Assembly: GCA_019635575.1 (NCBI GenBank)
Contig: JAHBZF010000017.1
Location: 1-42,268 of the forward strand
Reading direction: 5' to 3'
Source: Pseudolabrys sp.
GTDB lineage: Bacteria; Pseudomonadota; Alphaproteobacteria; Rhizobiales; Xanthobacteraceae
DNA: 42,268 nt
Shown in pieces: positions 1 to 8,075 of this stretch. The notes under the pieces were generated by a model. The model ran no database searches. It saw nothing but the letters and a program-made list of their open reading frames with translations, and had not been told where the DNA came from. Positions within the stretch are counted from its first letter, which is position 1. Each line of letters opens with the position of its first letter. The position numbers and the translations under genes are program-made.

Positions 1-83
1 GCTCGCCATAGCGCGACGCGCCGATGGCGATGCCCTCACCATGAGGCTTCGAGAGAGATGTCGCTGGCAACTCTTCTGGTGGA

Positions 84-650
84 TCAGCTCGGCGTGAAGA
101 TGGTCCGGCCGAGGTGGTTGTTGCCCTCGATCAGCCGCAGCAGCGTGCTGATCAGCACCTTGCGCTCGGCGGGGGGGAGAGGCTGCAACAGGCGCTCCTG
201 CGCGCGCTGCATCGCCTTGTACATCTCGTCGGTGACTTCCTGACCGGCCGGGGTGAGGCGGGCGAGCACCATGCGCTTGTCGAGCTTGGAGCGATGCCGC
301 TCCACCAGCCCGCGCCGCGCCAGACGCGCCAGCACGTCGGCGACATTGGTGCGATCGATGCCGAGTTCGCGGCAGAGTGAATTCTGGTCGAGATCGGGGT
401 TGAGCGACAGCGTCGTCAGCAGACCGTATTGCACCGGCGTGATGTCGAACGCGGCGCATTCCTCGAAAAACAGCGCGTAGTGAATCTGATGCAGGCGGCG
501 GATCAGGAAACCGGGGCGCGCCCAGAGCGGCATGTCGGGCGATTGCGGGCCGTTGGCGAATTTAATGCGCTGCGGAAACGCGGCGCGCGATTTCGACGGC
601 GTGCGAGAAGGCGATTTGGGCTTGCTCTTGAGCGTGGGACGCGAGGGCAT
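84..650 (-). CDS. MarR-family transcriptional regulator
   Basis: 188-aa protein with a winged-helix MarR core from about residue 45 to the end. The recognition region (about 92-112) reads NSLCRELGIDRTNVADVLARL and is followed by a wing with RSKLDKRMVLARLTPAG, the usual MarR pattern. The first 40 residues are a Lys/Arg/Ser-rich extension longer than in most MarR proteins, so a later start is possible, although no better ATG is evident. The gene is divergent from the ABC importer at 895, with a 244-bp intergenic region holding the TCAGTATA-N4-CATAT motif. By analogy with other MarR proteins next to catabolic genes it is probably a ligand-released repressor of Block A. The ligand is unknown. The 83 bases beyond its stop hold no gene I can support. 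Confidence 0.9.
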   Translation of the reverse strand: MPSRPTLKSKPKSPSRTPSKSRAAFPQRIKFANGPQSPDMPLWARPGFLIRRLHQIHYALFFEECAAFDITPVQYGLLTTLSLNPDLDQNSLCRELGIDRTNVADVLARLARRGLVERHRSKLDKRMVLARLTPAGQEVTDEMYKAMQRAQERLLQPLPPAERKVLISTLLRLIEGNNHLGRTIFTPS

Positions 651-800
651 TGTCAGGTCTTGGTTGCTGCGGCCGATACGGCCTTCTGGTTGTTGCGCTC
701 GGTGGATTCGCGCCGTTCCGCTGCAAATTACAGGATGGCCGTCGCAAAGCCAGTCCCGCGCGAGCCGTTCTGCCCTGCATTCGCGACAGGCAGCGGCCGC

Positions 801-828
801 GGAAAAATTAGTCAGTATACAGGCATAT
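801..828 (+). promoter_or_regulatory. Candidate MarR operator, copy 1
   Basis: TCAGTATA at 812-819 is followed after 4 bases by CATAT at 824-828, with GGAAAAATTA just before it (801-810). The same arrangement, with identical spacing and a similar A/T-rich lead-in, recurs at 3553-3579 upstream of the next transcription unit. Within it TAT-N6-ATA is a weak dyad. It lies about 67 bp before the ABC importer start, between that gene and the divergent marR. Function as a MarR-binding site is inference. Confidence 0.45.
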
Positions 829-894
829 CTTGCGCCAGTTTGGAATCCTGCTAGTCTTTTTGATGCCGGTCAAAAAAACCCTATCGAGGATGTC

Positions 895-1923
895 ATGAAC
901 CATCTCCGTCGCTGGGCATTGGGTGTCGGTTTCGCAGTCGTCGCCACGTTGAGCGTCCCGCACTTCGCGCGTGCGGCGGATACGATCAGGGTGCGGCTCG
1001 ACTGGACGCCGTGGGGTAATCAGGTGCCGTTCTTCCTCGCGCAGGAAAAGGGCCTGTTCAAGAAATATGGTCTCGACGTCAGCATCGACGACGGCAACGG
1101 GTCCGTCGCCACGGTGCAGATCGTCGGTAATGGCGAATACGATGTCGGCCACGCCTCGTTGGCGCCGATGGCCATCGCCCGCTCGAAGGGACTGCCGGTG
1201 AAAGCGATCGCCGGTTTCATCCAGAAAAACGATATCGGTCTGCTGGTGCCGGCCGACAGCGGCATCAAGACGCCGGCGGATCTCAAGGGCAAGAAGATCG
1301 CCTTCACCGCCGGTTCGCTGGAAGCGCCGTTCATCGACCGCTTCCTCGCCGCGGGCAAGTTGAAGCGCAGCGACGTCGAGCTGCTCAATGTCGATGCAGC
1401 GGGCAAGGCGGGCATGTACATGACCGGCGGCACCGACGCGGCGTTCTCCTCGGCGCCGTTCTTCCTCGCCGTGGTCGCCAGCAAGCGTCCGTCGAACGCG
1501 GTGCGGTTTGCCGACTATGGTCTGAACTTCCCGAGCTTCGGTCTGTTCGCCACGGAAAAGACCATCGCGACGAAGAAGGACGCGCTCAAGCGCTTCGTCA
1601 GCGTGGTGGCCGGCACCTGGGCTTACATTTTCCTGGAAGGGCACGAGGATGAAGGCGTGAAGGCCATCATCGCCGCGCGGCCGCAGTCCAAGCTCGATCC
1701 CAAGGTGCTGCGTCAGCAGGTCGATACGCTGAAGGACTACGCGCAGACCGATGCGGTGAAGTCGCTGCCGTTCGGCTCGCAGGCCCTGTCGGATTGGGAA
1801 GGCGCCATCAAGACGCTGTCGGAGGGCGGCCTGCTCGGACAGAAGATCGAGGCGAAGGATACCTTCACCAACGACTTCATCGACCCCAAGATCGTCGCCG
1901 ACGTTCGCGCCGGCTCGAAATAG
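895..1923 (+). CDS. NMT1/THI5-like ABC substrate-binding protein
   Basis: 342-aa exported binding protein of the NMT1/THI5 (SsuA/TauA-like) family. An N-terminal Sec signal peptide is visible: NHLRR, then a hydrophobic run, with cleavage likely after FARA or FARAA at residues 27-28. The mature protein begins with IRVRLDWTPWGNQVPFFLAQEKG, the typical NMT1 opening, and later has KTPADLKGKKIAFTAGS. The ATG at 895 was chosen because the signal peptide starts there; the reading frame stays open upstream without sense. It ends 9 bp before the ATPase gene, so the two are co-transcribed. The family captures sulfonates, pyrimidine precursors, phthalates and other small organic acids, so the ligand cannot be assigned. 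Confidence 0.92.
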   Translation: MNHLRRWALGVGFAVVATLSVPHFARAADTIRVRLDWTPWGNQVPFFLAQEKGLFKKYGLDVSIDDGNGSVATVQIVGNGEYDVGHASLAPMAIARSKGLPVKAIAGFIQKNDIGLLVPADSGIKTPADLKGKKIAFTAGSLEAPFIDRFLAAGKLKRSDVELLNVDAAGKAGMYMTGGTDAAFSSAPFFLAVVASKRPSNAVRFADYGLNFPSFGLFATEKTIATKKDALKRFVSVVAGTWAYIFLEGHEDEGVKAIIAARPQSKLDPKVLRQQVDTLKDYAQTDAVKSLPFGSQALSDWEGAIKTLSEGGLLGQKIEAKDTFTNDFIDPKIVADVRAGSK

Positions 1924-1932
1924 CGCTCGCCG

Positions 1933-2694
1933 ATGATCGTCGCGCGGGACGTTGCCAAGCGGTTCGGGGGCGAAACCGGCGTCACGGCCATCGAGGGCAT
2001 CTCGCTCTCGATCGCCGAGGGCGAGTTCGTCAGCCTTCTGGGGCCGAGCGGCTGTGGCAAGAGCACGTTTCTGCGGTGTCTCGCCGGTCTCGAAACCATC
2101 ACCGGCGGATCGCTGACCATCGAAGGCAAGCCGGTCGACGGACCGCCGGAGCGCCTCGGCATGGCGTTCCAGCGCGACGCGCTGCTCGACTGGTACAACG
2201 TGCTCGACAACGTGCTGCTGCCGGCCGATTTTCACGGCGAGCGACGCGCCGCTTTTGAGCCGCGTGCGCACGAATTGCTGAAGATGGCCGGACTGACGAG
2301 CTTCGCGAAAGCCTATCCGCGCGCGCTGTCGGGCGGCATGCGTCAGCGCGTGGCGATGTGCCGGTCGCTGTTGCTCGATCCGCGATTGTTGCTGATGGAC
2401 GAGCCGTTCGGCGCGCTCGACGCGCTGACCCGCGACCAGCTCAATGTCGATCTGCATCGCCTCTGGGAGCGCCAGCGCATGACGGTGCTGTTCGTCACCC
2501 ACAGCATCAGCGAGGCGGTGTTCCTGTCGAGCCGGATCGTGGTGTTCAGCCCGCGCCCCGGCAAGGTGATCGAGGACATCAAGGTCGAGCTGCCGGGCGA
2601 GCGCAAGCTGTCGGTGCGCGACAGCGCCGAGTTCGGCCAGTACACCCGTCATATCCGTGGGCTGTTCGAATCCATGGGGCTGCTGCATGACTGA
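1933..2694 (+). CDS. ABC importer ATP-binding protein (SsuB/TauB type)
   Basis: 253-aa nucleotide-binding subunit. Walker A GPSGCGKST is at about residues 37-45, the Q-loop in AFQRDALLDWYNV near 78, the signature LSGGMRQR near 136, Walker B LLLMDEPFGALD near 155, and the switch histidine in VTHSISEA near 192. All motifs are intact, so it should be active. It belongs to the nitrate/sulfonate/taurine-type branch that pairs with NMT1-like binding proteins. It overlaps the permease gene by 8 bp, which suggests coupled translation. It is not closely similar to the second such ATPase at 24613-25407, so the two systems are separate importers. Confidence 0.93.
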   Translation: MIVARDVAKRFGGETGVTAIEGISLSIAEGEFVSLLGPSGCGKSTFLRCLAGLETITGGSLTIEGKPVDGPPERLGMAFQRDALLDWYNVLDNVLLPADFHGERRAAFEPRAHELLKMAGLTSFAKAYPRALSGGMRQRVAMCRSLLLDPRLLLMDEPFGALDALTRDQLNVDLHRLWERQRMTVLFVTHSISEAVFLSSRIVVFSPRPGKVIEDIKVELPGERKLSVRDSAEFGQYTRHIRGLFESMGLLHD

Positions 2695-3484
2695 TGCTCG
2701 CACCGCCGCCTGGATGACGCGGCTCCGCCGCCGCTCCATGCCCTTCATCGGCGCGGCGATCTTCATCGTGCTGTGGGAATTGTTCTGCCAGCTCTATCAC
2801 GTGCGGCCGGTGCTGCTGCCGCCGCCGTCGTTGATCCTACAGGAGCTGTCGCTGGCGCCGCTGTGGTTCGCGGAGCAGGCGATGTACACGCTCGGCATCA
2901 CGCTGGCGGGCTTCGCGGTCGCCGCCATTCTCGGCGTTCTGTTCGCGGTGCTGATCACCGAGTGGAAAGTGCTCGACCGGCTGCTGTTCCCGCTGTTCGT
3001 CGCGCTCAACAGCGTGCCCAAGGTGGCGCTGGCGCCGCTTTGCATCATCTGGTTCGGCACCGGCGCCGAGCCGAAGATCGCCATCGCCTTCCTGATCGCG
3101 GTGTTCGCGGTGGTGATCGATACGATCCTCGGGCTGCGCTCGGTGCCGCCGGATACCATCGATCTCGCCCGCACGCTGCGCGGCTCGCGCTGGAAGGTGC
3201 TGACCCGGATCAAGCTTTATTGTGCATTGCCGCACCTGTTCGCGGGACTGAAGGTCGCGATGTCGCTCGCCTTGGTCGGTGCCATCGTCGGCGAGTTCGT
3301 CTCGTCGCAGCGTGGCCTCGGCTACGTGATCCTGAGCGCGCAGGGCATGTTCGATACACCGCGCGTGTTCGCGGCGATTACCATCCTGGCGGTGATGGGC
3401 GTGGTGCTGATCGAGGCGGTGAGCGTCGCCGAGCGTCTTGCGTTGCCATGGCACCATAGCGCGGAGCGGCCGGCGGGCCACTGA
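2687..3484 (+). CDS. ABC importer permease (SsuC/TauC type)
   Basis: 265-aa inner-membrane permease with about six hydrophobic segments. The cytoplasmic EAA-type loop reads DLARTLRGSRWKVLTRIKL and is followed by LPHLFAGLKVAMSLALVGAI, typical of the BPD-transport (SsuC/TauC) family. The start ATG at 2687 overlaps the ATPase stop; an upstream in-frame start at 2657 would lie well inside the ATPase gene and is less likely. It completes the SBP-ATPase-permease trio 895-3484. About 260 bp without a gene follow, containing the promoter and motif of the next unit. Confidence 0.92.
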   Translation: MTDARTAAWMTRLRRRSMPFIGAAIFIVLWELFCQLYHVRPVLLPPPSLILQELSLAPLWFAEQAMYTLGITLAGFAVAAILGVLFAVLITEWKVLDRLLFPLFVALNSVPKVALAPLCIIWFGTGAEPKIAIAFLIAVFAVVIDTILGLRSVPPDTIDLARTLRGSRWKVLTRIKLYCALPHLFAGLKVAMSLALVGAIVGEFVSSQRGLGYVILSAQGMFDTPRVFAAITILAVMGVVLIEAVSVAERLALPWHHSAERPAGH

Positions 3485-3540
3485 TCGCGCTTGTTGCCTG
3501 CCGGACGCGCATGATTGCGCGCGAATTGCGCAGCCACGAT

Positions 3541-3579
3541 TTGACAGGTTTTGGATTTTTAATCAGTATAACCTCATAT
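3541..3579 (+). promoter_or_regulatory. Promoter-like region with candidate MarR operator, copy 2
   Basis: A perfect TTGACA -35 hexamer (3541-3546) is followed by TATAAC (3567-3572) at a long 20-bp spacing. Overlapping the -10 is TCAGTATA-N4-CATAT (3563-3579), the same motif and spacing as at 812-828, again preceded by GGA and an A/T run. It lies about 165 bp upstream of the TRAP binding protein gene. The rest of 3485-3743 shows nothing else I can support. A site over the -10 would suit a repressor. Confidence 0.5.
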
Positions 3580-3743
3580 TTCGCGAGCAGGGCTCAAGGA
3601 TCGAAGAAGACGCATGGTCCGGTACGAAACGGCAGCCGCAACATCAGGCCGTCGATCGCGATGGGGAACGCGATCCCGCCGCTCTGTGCCGCCGTCGCGA
3701 TAATCGACATCGACGCAACCGCATTCATCCAGGGAGGATCGAC

Positions 3744-4829
3744 ATGAAGAGGCGTGCATTTCTGAAATCGGCGGCGGCTGGCGCCGTCACCGCGGCCATC
3801 GCCAGCCCGGCGATCGCGCAGACGGCCGGCCAGGTGAACTGGCGCATGACGACGAGCTGGCCGAAGAGCCTCGATACGATCTATGGCTCGGTCGAACTGA
3901 TGTGCAAGCGCATTGGTGAACTCACCGACGGCAAGTTCAAGGTCACTCCGTTCGCGGGCGGCGAGATCGTCCCGGCGACGCAAGCCATGGACGCGGTGAC
4001 GAAAAACACGGTCGAATGCGGGCATACGCTGACGACGTTCTATTTTGGCAAGAACCCGGTCTATGCCTTCGATTCTGGCGTCGCCTTCGGCGGTAATACG
4101 CGTCAGCAGGCGGCCTGGCTCTATTACGGCGGCGGGCTCGAATTGCTGCGTGAAATCTTCCGCAAGGAGGACGTGCTGAACTTCCCCTGCGGCAACGTCG
4201 GCGTGCAGATGGGCGGTTGGTTCCGTAAGGAGATCAAGACCGTCGACGACCTCAAGGGCTTGCGCATGCGCATCGGCGGCCTTGGCGGCACGGTGATGCA
4301 GAAGCTCGGCGTCGTGCCGACGCAGATTGCGCCGGGCGATATTTATCCGTCGCTGGAACGCGGCACCATCGACGCCGCGGAATGGATCGGCCCCGCCGAC
4401 GACGAGAAGCTCGGCTTCGCCAAGGTGGCGAAGTACTACTACACGCCGGGCTGGTGGGAAGGCTCGGCGATGATCACCACGCTGGTCAACGCCAAGGCGT
4501 GGGAGGCGCTGTCGCCGTCGTTCAAGGCGGCGTTCGAGACCGCCGCGAACGAGCAGCATCTGCTGATGCAGGCGCGTTATGACGCCGCCAACCCGCCGGC
4601 GCTGCGGCGGCTGATCGCCGGCGGCACCGAACTGCGCGCTTTCTCGCAGCCGGTGCTCGAGGCCTGCCACAAGGCGACGGTGGAAACGTTCGACGAATTG
4701 TCCGCCAAGAACGCCGATTTCAAGAAGGTCTATGAGCACTGGAAAGCGTTCATGAACCTCTCGAACCAGTGGTTCCGCGTGGCCGAATACCGGCTCGACG
4801 CCTTCCGCTACGGCGCGGGTAACTGGTAA
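3744..4829 (+). CDS. TRAP transporter substrate-binding protein (DctP/TakP type), Tat-exported
   Basis: 361-aa periplasmic binding protein of the TRAP (DctP) family. The N-terminus KRRAFLKSAAAGAVTAAIASPAIAQ is a Tat signal with the RRxFLK motif and cleavage after AIA or AIAQ. Later segments such as TTSWPKSLDTIYGSVE, WFRKEIKTVDDLKGLRMRIGGL, and LERGTIDAAEWIGPADDEKLGF match the TakP-like (2-oxo acid) branch. The start is set by a strong AGGGAGG at 3731-3737, 6 bp before the ATG. No DctQ or DctM membrane subunit is in the window, so it is an orphan binding protein. A strong intrinsic terminator follows directly. The ligand is probably a carboxylic acid; this is inference. Confidence 0.92.
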   Translation: MKRRAFLKSAAAGAVTAAIASPAIAQTAGQVNWRMTTSWPKSLDTIYGSVELMCKRIGELTDGKFKVTPFAGGEIVPATQAMDAVTKNTVECGHTLTTFYFGKNPVYAFDSGVAFGGNTRQQAAWLYYGGGLELLREIFRKEDVLNFPCGNVGVQMGGWFRKEIKTVDDLKGLRMRIGGLGGTVMQKLGVVPTQIAPGDIYPSLERGTIDAAEWIGPADDEKLGFAKVAKYYYTPGWWEGSAMITTLVNAKAWEALSPSFKAAFETAANEQHLLMQARYDAANPPALRRLIAGGTELRAFSQPVLEACHKATVETFDELSAKNADFKKVYEHWKAFMNLSNQWFRVAEYRLDAFRYGAGNW

Positions 4830-4835
4830 CATTCG

Positions 4836-4874
4836 AGGCGCCGGTGCGCGTGACGTGCCGGCGCCTTTTCTTTT
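4836..4874 (+). terminator. Rho-independent terminator/attenuator between TRAP SBP and molybdenum hydroxylase
   Basis: GGCGCCGG (4837-4844) pairs perfectly with CCGGCGCC (4858-4865) around a 13-nt loop and is followed by TTTTCTTTT (4866-4874). It begins 7 bp after the stop of the TRAP binding protein and ends 16 bp before the ATG of the next gene. There is no space for a normal promoter in between, so the downstream genes depend on read-through, or on a promoter inside the TRAP gene. Confidence 0.8.
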
Positions 4875-4890
4875 GACGATCGAGTCCGGG

Positions 4891-7257
4891 ATGGAAGATC
4901 AGGTTAAAGGCCAAAGCTCGGATCAAGGTATCGGCGCGCGCGTGCCGCGCAAGGAAGACGCGCGGCTGATGCGGGGCCGTGGCAACTACGTCTCCGACAT
5001 TATCCTGCCGAACCAGAGCGAAGTCGCATTCCTGCGCAGTCCGCTGGCACATGCGGTGCTGCGCGGCATCACCAAGCCGCAAGGGCTGGAAGCATCGGTC
5101 TATGTCGCTGCCGATCTGGCCGGCGTGAAGCCGATCGAGGCGCCATGCACGGTGCCGAACTACAAGATTTCGGTGCAGCACCCACTCGCGCACGGCAAGG
5201 TGCGCTTCGTCGGCGAGCTGGTGGCGATGGCGGTCGCGCCGACGCGCGCCGCGGCGGAAGACATCTGCGAACGGATCGAGGTCGATCTCGACGAGCTTCC
5301 GGCGCTGGTGGATGCGCACGAGGCACGGCGCTCGGCGACCCGCGTGCACGATGCGTGGGACGACAATCTTTATCTGACCTTGAATTACGACAACGGGTTC
5401 GACGAACACGCGCGCAACGCGCCGGTCGTTGTCGAGCGCGAAATCAACATGTCGCGACAGGCGATGGTGCCGCTGGAAGGCAAGGCCATCGTCGCCGACT
5501 GGGATCACCGTGCCGACCAGCTCGTGGTCTATACCTCGACGCAGGTGCCGCATGTGATCCGCATCGGTCTTGCCGAGATGCTCGGCCTCGGCGAAGGCCA
5601 GATCCGCGTCATCGCGCCGGATGTCGGCGGCGGCTTCGGCTACAAATGCGTGCTGCAGCCGGAAGAGGTTTGCGTCGCCTGGCTGGCGCTCACCCACAAG
5701 CGGCCGTTCCGTTATGTCGAGGATCGGCGCGAGCATCTGATCGCCGGCGCCAACAGCCGCCAGCACAATTACAAGCTGAAAGCCTATGCCGACGAGCGCG
5801 GCCGCCTGCTGGCGCTCGACGCGGAAGTGACCATCGACGGCGGCGCCTATTCCAACTGGCCGTTCACGGTGGCGCTGGAGCCGGGACAGGCGACCGGCAA
5901 TCTGCCGGGGCCTTATGATTTCCGCGGCTACCGCTGCAAGACCTACTGCGTCGCCACCAACAAGCCCGGCTTCCTGCCGTATCGCGGCGTGGCGCGCACC
6001 AGCGTCTGTTTCGCCATCGAACTGATGATCGATGCGATTGCGCGCAGGGTCGGCCGAGAGCCGTGGGAGGTGCGCAACGAGAACCTCGTGCAGCCGCAGG
6101 CGATGCCGTACAACAACGTGGCGCGCAAGCACTACGACAGCGGCGATTATCCGAAGAGCCTGCTGGCGGTGCGCCAGGACATCGATTTCGACAAGTGGCG
6201 CGCGCGTCAGAAGCAGGGCGAGCCGGACGGCCGCCGCATCGGTATCGGTTTCGCGACTTATTGCGAGCAGTCGGCGCACGGCACCAGCGTGTTCGCCGCG
6301 TGGGGCCTGCCGCTCATTCCCGGCTACGATCAGGCGACGGTGCGACTGCTGCCGGACGGCAGCCTCGAAGTCCGCGTCGGCATCCACTCGCATGGGCAGG
6401 GCATGGAAACGACGCTCGCCCAGATCGCGCACGAAATTCTCGGCGTCGATATTGCCCGCATTCGCGTGGTGCACGGCGACACCGGACAGACGCCGTTCTC
6501 GACCGGCACTTATGCCTCGCGCAGCATCGTCATGACCGGCGGCGCGGTGGCCAAGACCTGCGAGGCACTGGTGCCGCGACTGCTGGCGATCGGCGCGCAT
6601 CTGATGCAATGCGCGTCCAACACCGTGTCGATGATGCCGGGCCGCGTGGTCGGCCCGCAGTCGTCGGTATCGCTGAAGGACATCGCCGAGGCGTGGTATC
6701 GCCGGCCGCAACTGTTGCCGCCGGACGTTGATGTGAACGGCCTTGAGGCGACGGTCGGCTATCGGCCGCAGGTCGATACCGGCGTGTTCAGTTATGCCTC
6801 GCATGCGGCCGTGGTCGCGGTCGATCCGGAGGTCGGCGACATCGAAATTCTCGACTATGTGATCGCCGAGGATTGCGGGCGCATGGTCAATCCGATGGTG
6901 GTCGACGGCCAGACCATGGGCGGCGCGACGCAAGGCATCGGCACGGCCTTGTTCGAGGAAAGCCCTTACGACGCGAACGGCCAGCCGCTGGCCTCGACGT
7001 TCATGGATTATCTGTTGCCTGGCCCGACCGAGGTGCCGAAATTCCGCATCCGCCACAGCGAAACGCTGTCGCCTTACACGGCGTTCGGCATCAAGGGCAT
7101 GGGCGAGGGCGGCGCCATCGCGCCGCCGGCCGTGCTGTTCAATGCCGTCAACGACGCGTTGCGCGGCCTCGGCGTCGAGGTCGCGGAAACGCCGCTGACG
7201 CCGCGCCGTCTGCTCGCCGCCATCGAGGGTGCGCGGGCGAAGGAGCCGCAGCCATGA
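4891..7257 (+). CDS. Molybdenum hydroxylase large subunit (xanthine dehydrogenase family)
   Basis: 788-aa molybdopterin cytosine dinucleotide-type large subunit. It opens with the family signature GIGARVPRKEDARLMRGRGNYVSDI, contains DVGGGFGYK, and ends with GIKGMGEGGAIAPPA, whose Glu (about residue 739) is the usual catalytic base. The active-site loop near residues 363-371 reads PYRGVARTS, not the AYxCSFR of form-I CO dehydrogenase. It is therefore a hydroxylase of an organic, often N-heteroaromatic, substrate rather than a CO dehydrogenase. The ATG at 4891 is preferred over a GTG at 4855 because the latter lies inside the terminator hairpin. It overlaps the FAD subunit by 4 bp (ATGA). Confidence 0.92.
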   Translation: MEDQVKGQSSDQGIGARVPRKEDARLMRGRGNYVSDIILPNQSEVAFLRSPLAHAVLRGITKPQGLEASVYVAADLAGVKPIEAPCTVPNYKISVQHPLAHGKVRFVGELVAMAVAPTRAAAEDICERIEVDLDELPALVDAHEARRSATRVHDAWDDNLYLTLNYDNGFDEHARNAPVVVEREINMSRQAMVPLEGKAIVADWDHRADQLVVYTSTQVPHVIRIGLAEMLGLGEGQIRVIAPDVGGGFGYKCVLQPEEVCVAWLALTHKRPFRYVEDRREHLIAGANSRQHNYKLKAYADERGRLLALDAEVTIDGGAYSNWPFTVALEPGQATGNLPGPYDFRGYRCKTYCVATNKPGFLPYRGVARTSVCFAIELMIDAIARRVGREPWEVRNENLVQPQAMPYNNVARKHYDSGDYPKSLLAVRQDIDFDKWRARQKQGEPDGRRIGIGFATYCEQSAHGTSVFAAWGLPLIPGYDQATVRLLPDGSLEVRVGIHSHGQGMETTLAQIAHEILGVDIARIRVVHGDTGQTPFSTGTYASRSIVMTGGAVAKTCEALVPRLLAIGAHLMQCASNTVSMMPGRVVGPQSSVSLKDIAEAWYRRPQLLPPDVDVNGLEATVGYRPQVDTGVFSYASHAAVVAVDPEVGDIEILDYVIAEDCGRMVNPMVVDGQTMGGATQGIGTALFEESPYDANGQPLASTFMDYLLPGPTEVPKFRIRHSETLSPYTAFGIKGMGEGGAIAPPAVLFNAVNDALRGLGVEVAETPLTPRRLLAAIEGARAKEPQP

Positions 7258-8075
7258 AAGCTCCTGCATTCGATTATCAGCGGCCGCGCGATCTCGCAGC
7301 CGCGGCCGCGGTGTTGCGCGGCGCGTCCGGCAACGCCAAGCTCCTGGCCGGCGGTCAATCGCTGCTGCCGATGCTCAATCTCCGCCTCGCGCGACCCGGC
7401 ATCCTCGTCGATATTTCGCGGATCGAGGAGCTGCGCGGCATCGAGGATCGCGGCGATGCGCTGCGGATCGGCGCGGCCGTCACCCATGCCGAGCTCGAGG
7501 ACCGTCCTCTCGCCGGCGGCGCGATGCTGCGCGAGGTCGCGCACGGCATCGCCTATCGTTCGGTGCGCAATCGCGGCACCATTGCCGGCAGCATGGCGCA
7601 CGCGGACCCGGCCGCGGACTGGCCGCTGGCTTTGGCGGTGCTCGGCGCAACGCTCATCGTCGATGGCGCGCAGGGCCGCCGGACAATGCCGGCCGGCGAT
7701 TTCATGCAGGGGCCGTTCACGACGCGGCTCGCGGACGGAGACATCATCGTCGCCGTCGATGTGCCGAAGCTCTCGCGCGGCGCGCGGTTCGGCTACTACA
7801 AGTTCTGCCGCAAGACCGGCGAGTTTCCGGAAGCGAGCGCGGCGGCCGTATTCGATCCGGAGACGAAGCAGGCGCGGCTCTATGTCGGTGCGCTGCCCGG
7901 TGCACCGCAGCCGCTCGACGACCTCGCCTACGACATCGCGGAGCACGGCCTGCCGGCGCTGACCGAGGCTGCCGTGGACCGCGCGGTGGCGCAGCTTCCC
8001 AATCTCGAGCCGATCGCGCGGCGCATGCAGCGCGCGGCGGTGACGCGCGCCGTCAGACAGGCTTTCGCAGCATGA
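7254..8075 (+). CDS. Molybdenum hydroxylase FAD-binding subunit (CoxM type)
   Basis: 273-aa medium subunit with the FAD-binding fold of the CoxM/XdhB family. AGGQSLLPMLNLRLARP (about residues 32-48) is the classic first FAD motif and TIAGSMAHADPAADWP (about 109-124) the second. KTGEFPEASAAAVF near 187 fits the C-terminal CO-dehydrogenase flavoprotein domain. The usual family length is about 270-290 residues, so it is complete. ATGA overlaps on both sides (7254-7257 and 8072-8075) indicate tight translational coupling and equal stoichiometry within the heterotrimer. It passes electrons from the 2Fe-2S subunit to FAD. Confidence 0.93.
   Translation: MKAPAFDYQRPRDLAAAAAVLRGASGNAKLLAGGQSLLPMLNLRLARPGILVDISRIEELRGIEDRGDALRIGAAVTHAELEDRPLAGGAMLREVAHGIAYRSVRNRGTIAGSMAHADPAADWPLALAVLGATLIVDGAQGRRTMPAGDFMQGPFTTRLADGDIIVAVDVPKLSRGARFGYYKFCRKTGEFPEASAAAVFDPETKQARLYVGALPGAPQPLDDLAYDIAEHGLPALTEAAVDRAVAQLPNLEPIARRMQRAAVTRAVRQAFAA

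Noticed and set aside
1-83. Possible beginning of another minus-strand gene downstream of marR (a TTG at 70 opening a frame that runs off the left edge)
   Set aside because: Only 23 codons are visible, the start would be TTG without a clear ribosome-binding site, and the peptide matches nothing I know.
808-2766. Long open frame antisense to the ABC importer genes
   Set aside because: High-GC antisense shadow: it covers three well-defined genes and its translation is low-complexity, rich in R, H, Q and D.
4750-7269. 839-codon open frame antisense to the molybdenum hydroxylase large subunit
   Set aside because: Shadow of a real gene; composition is Arg/His-rich and no domain is visible.
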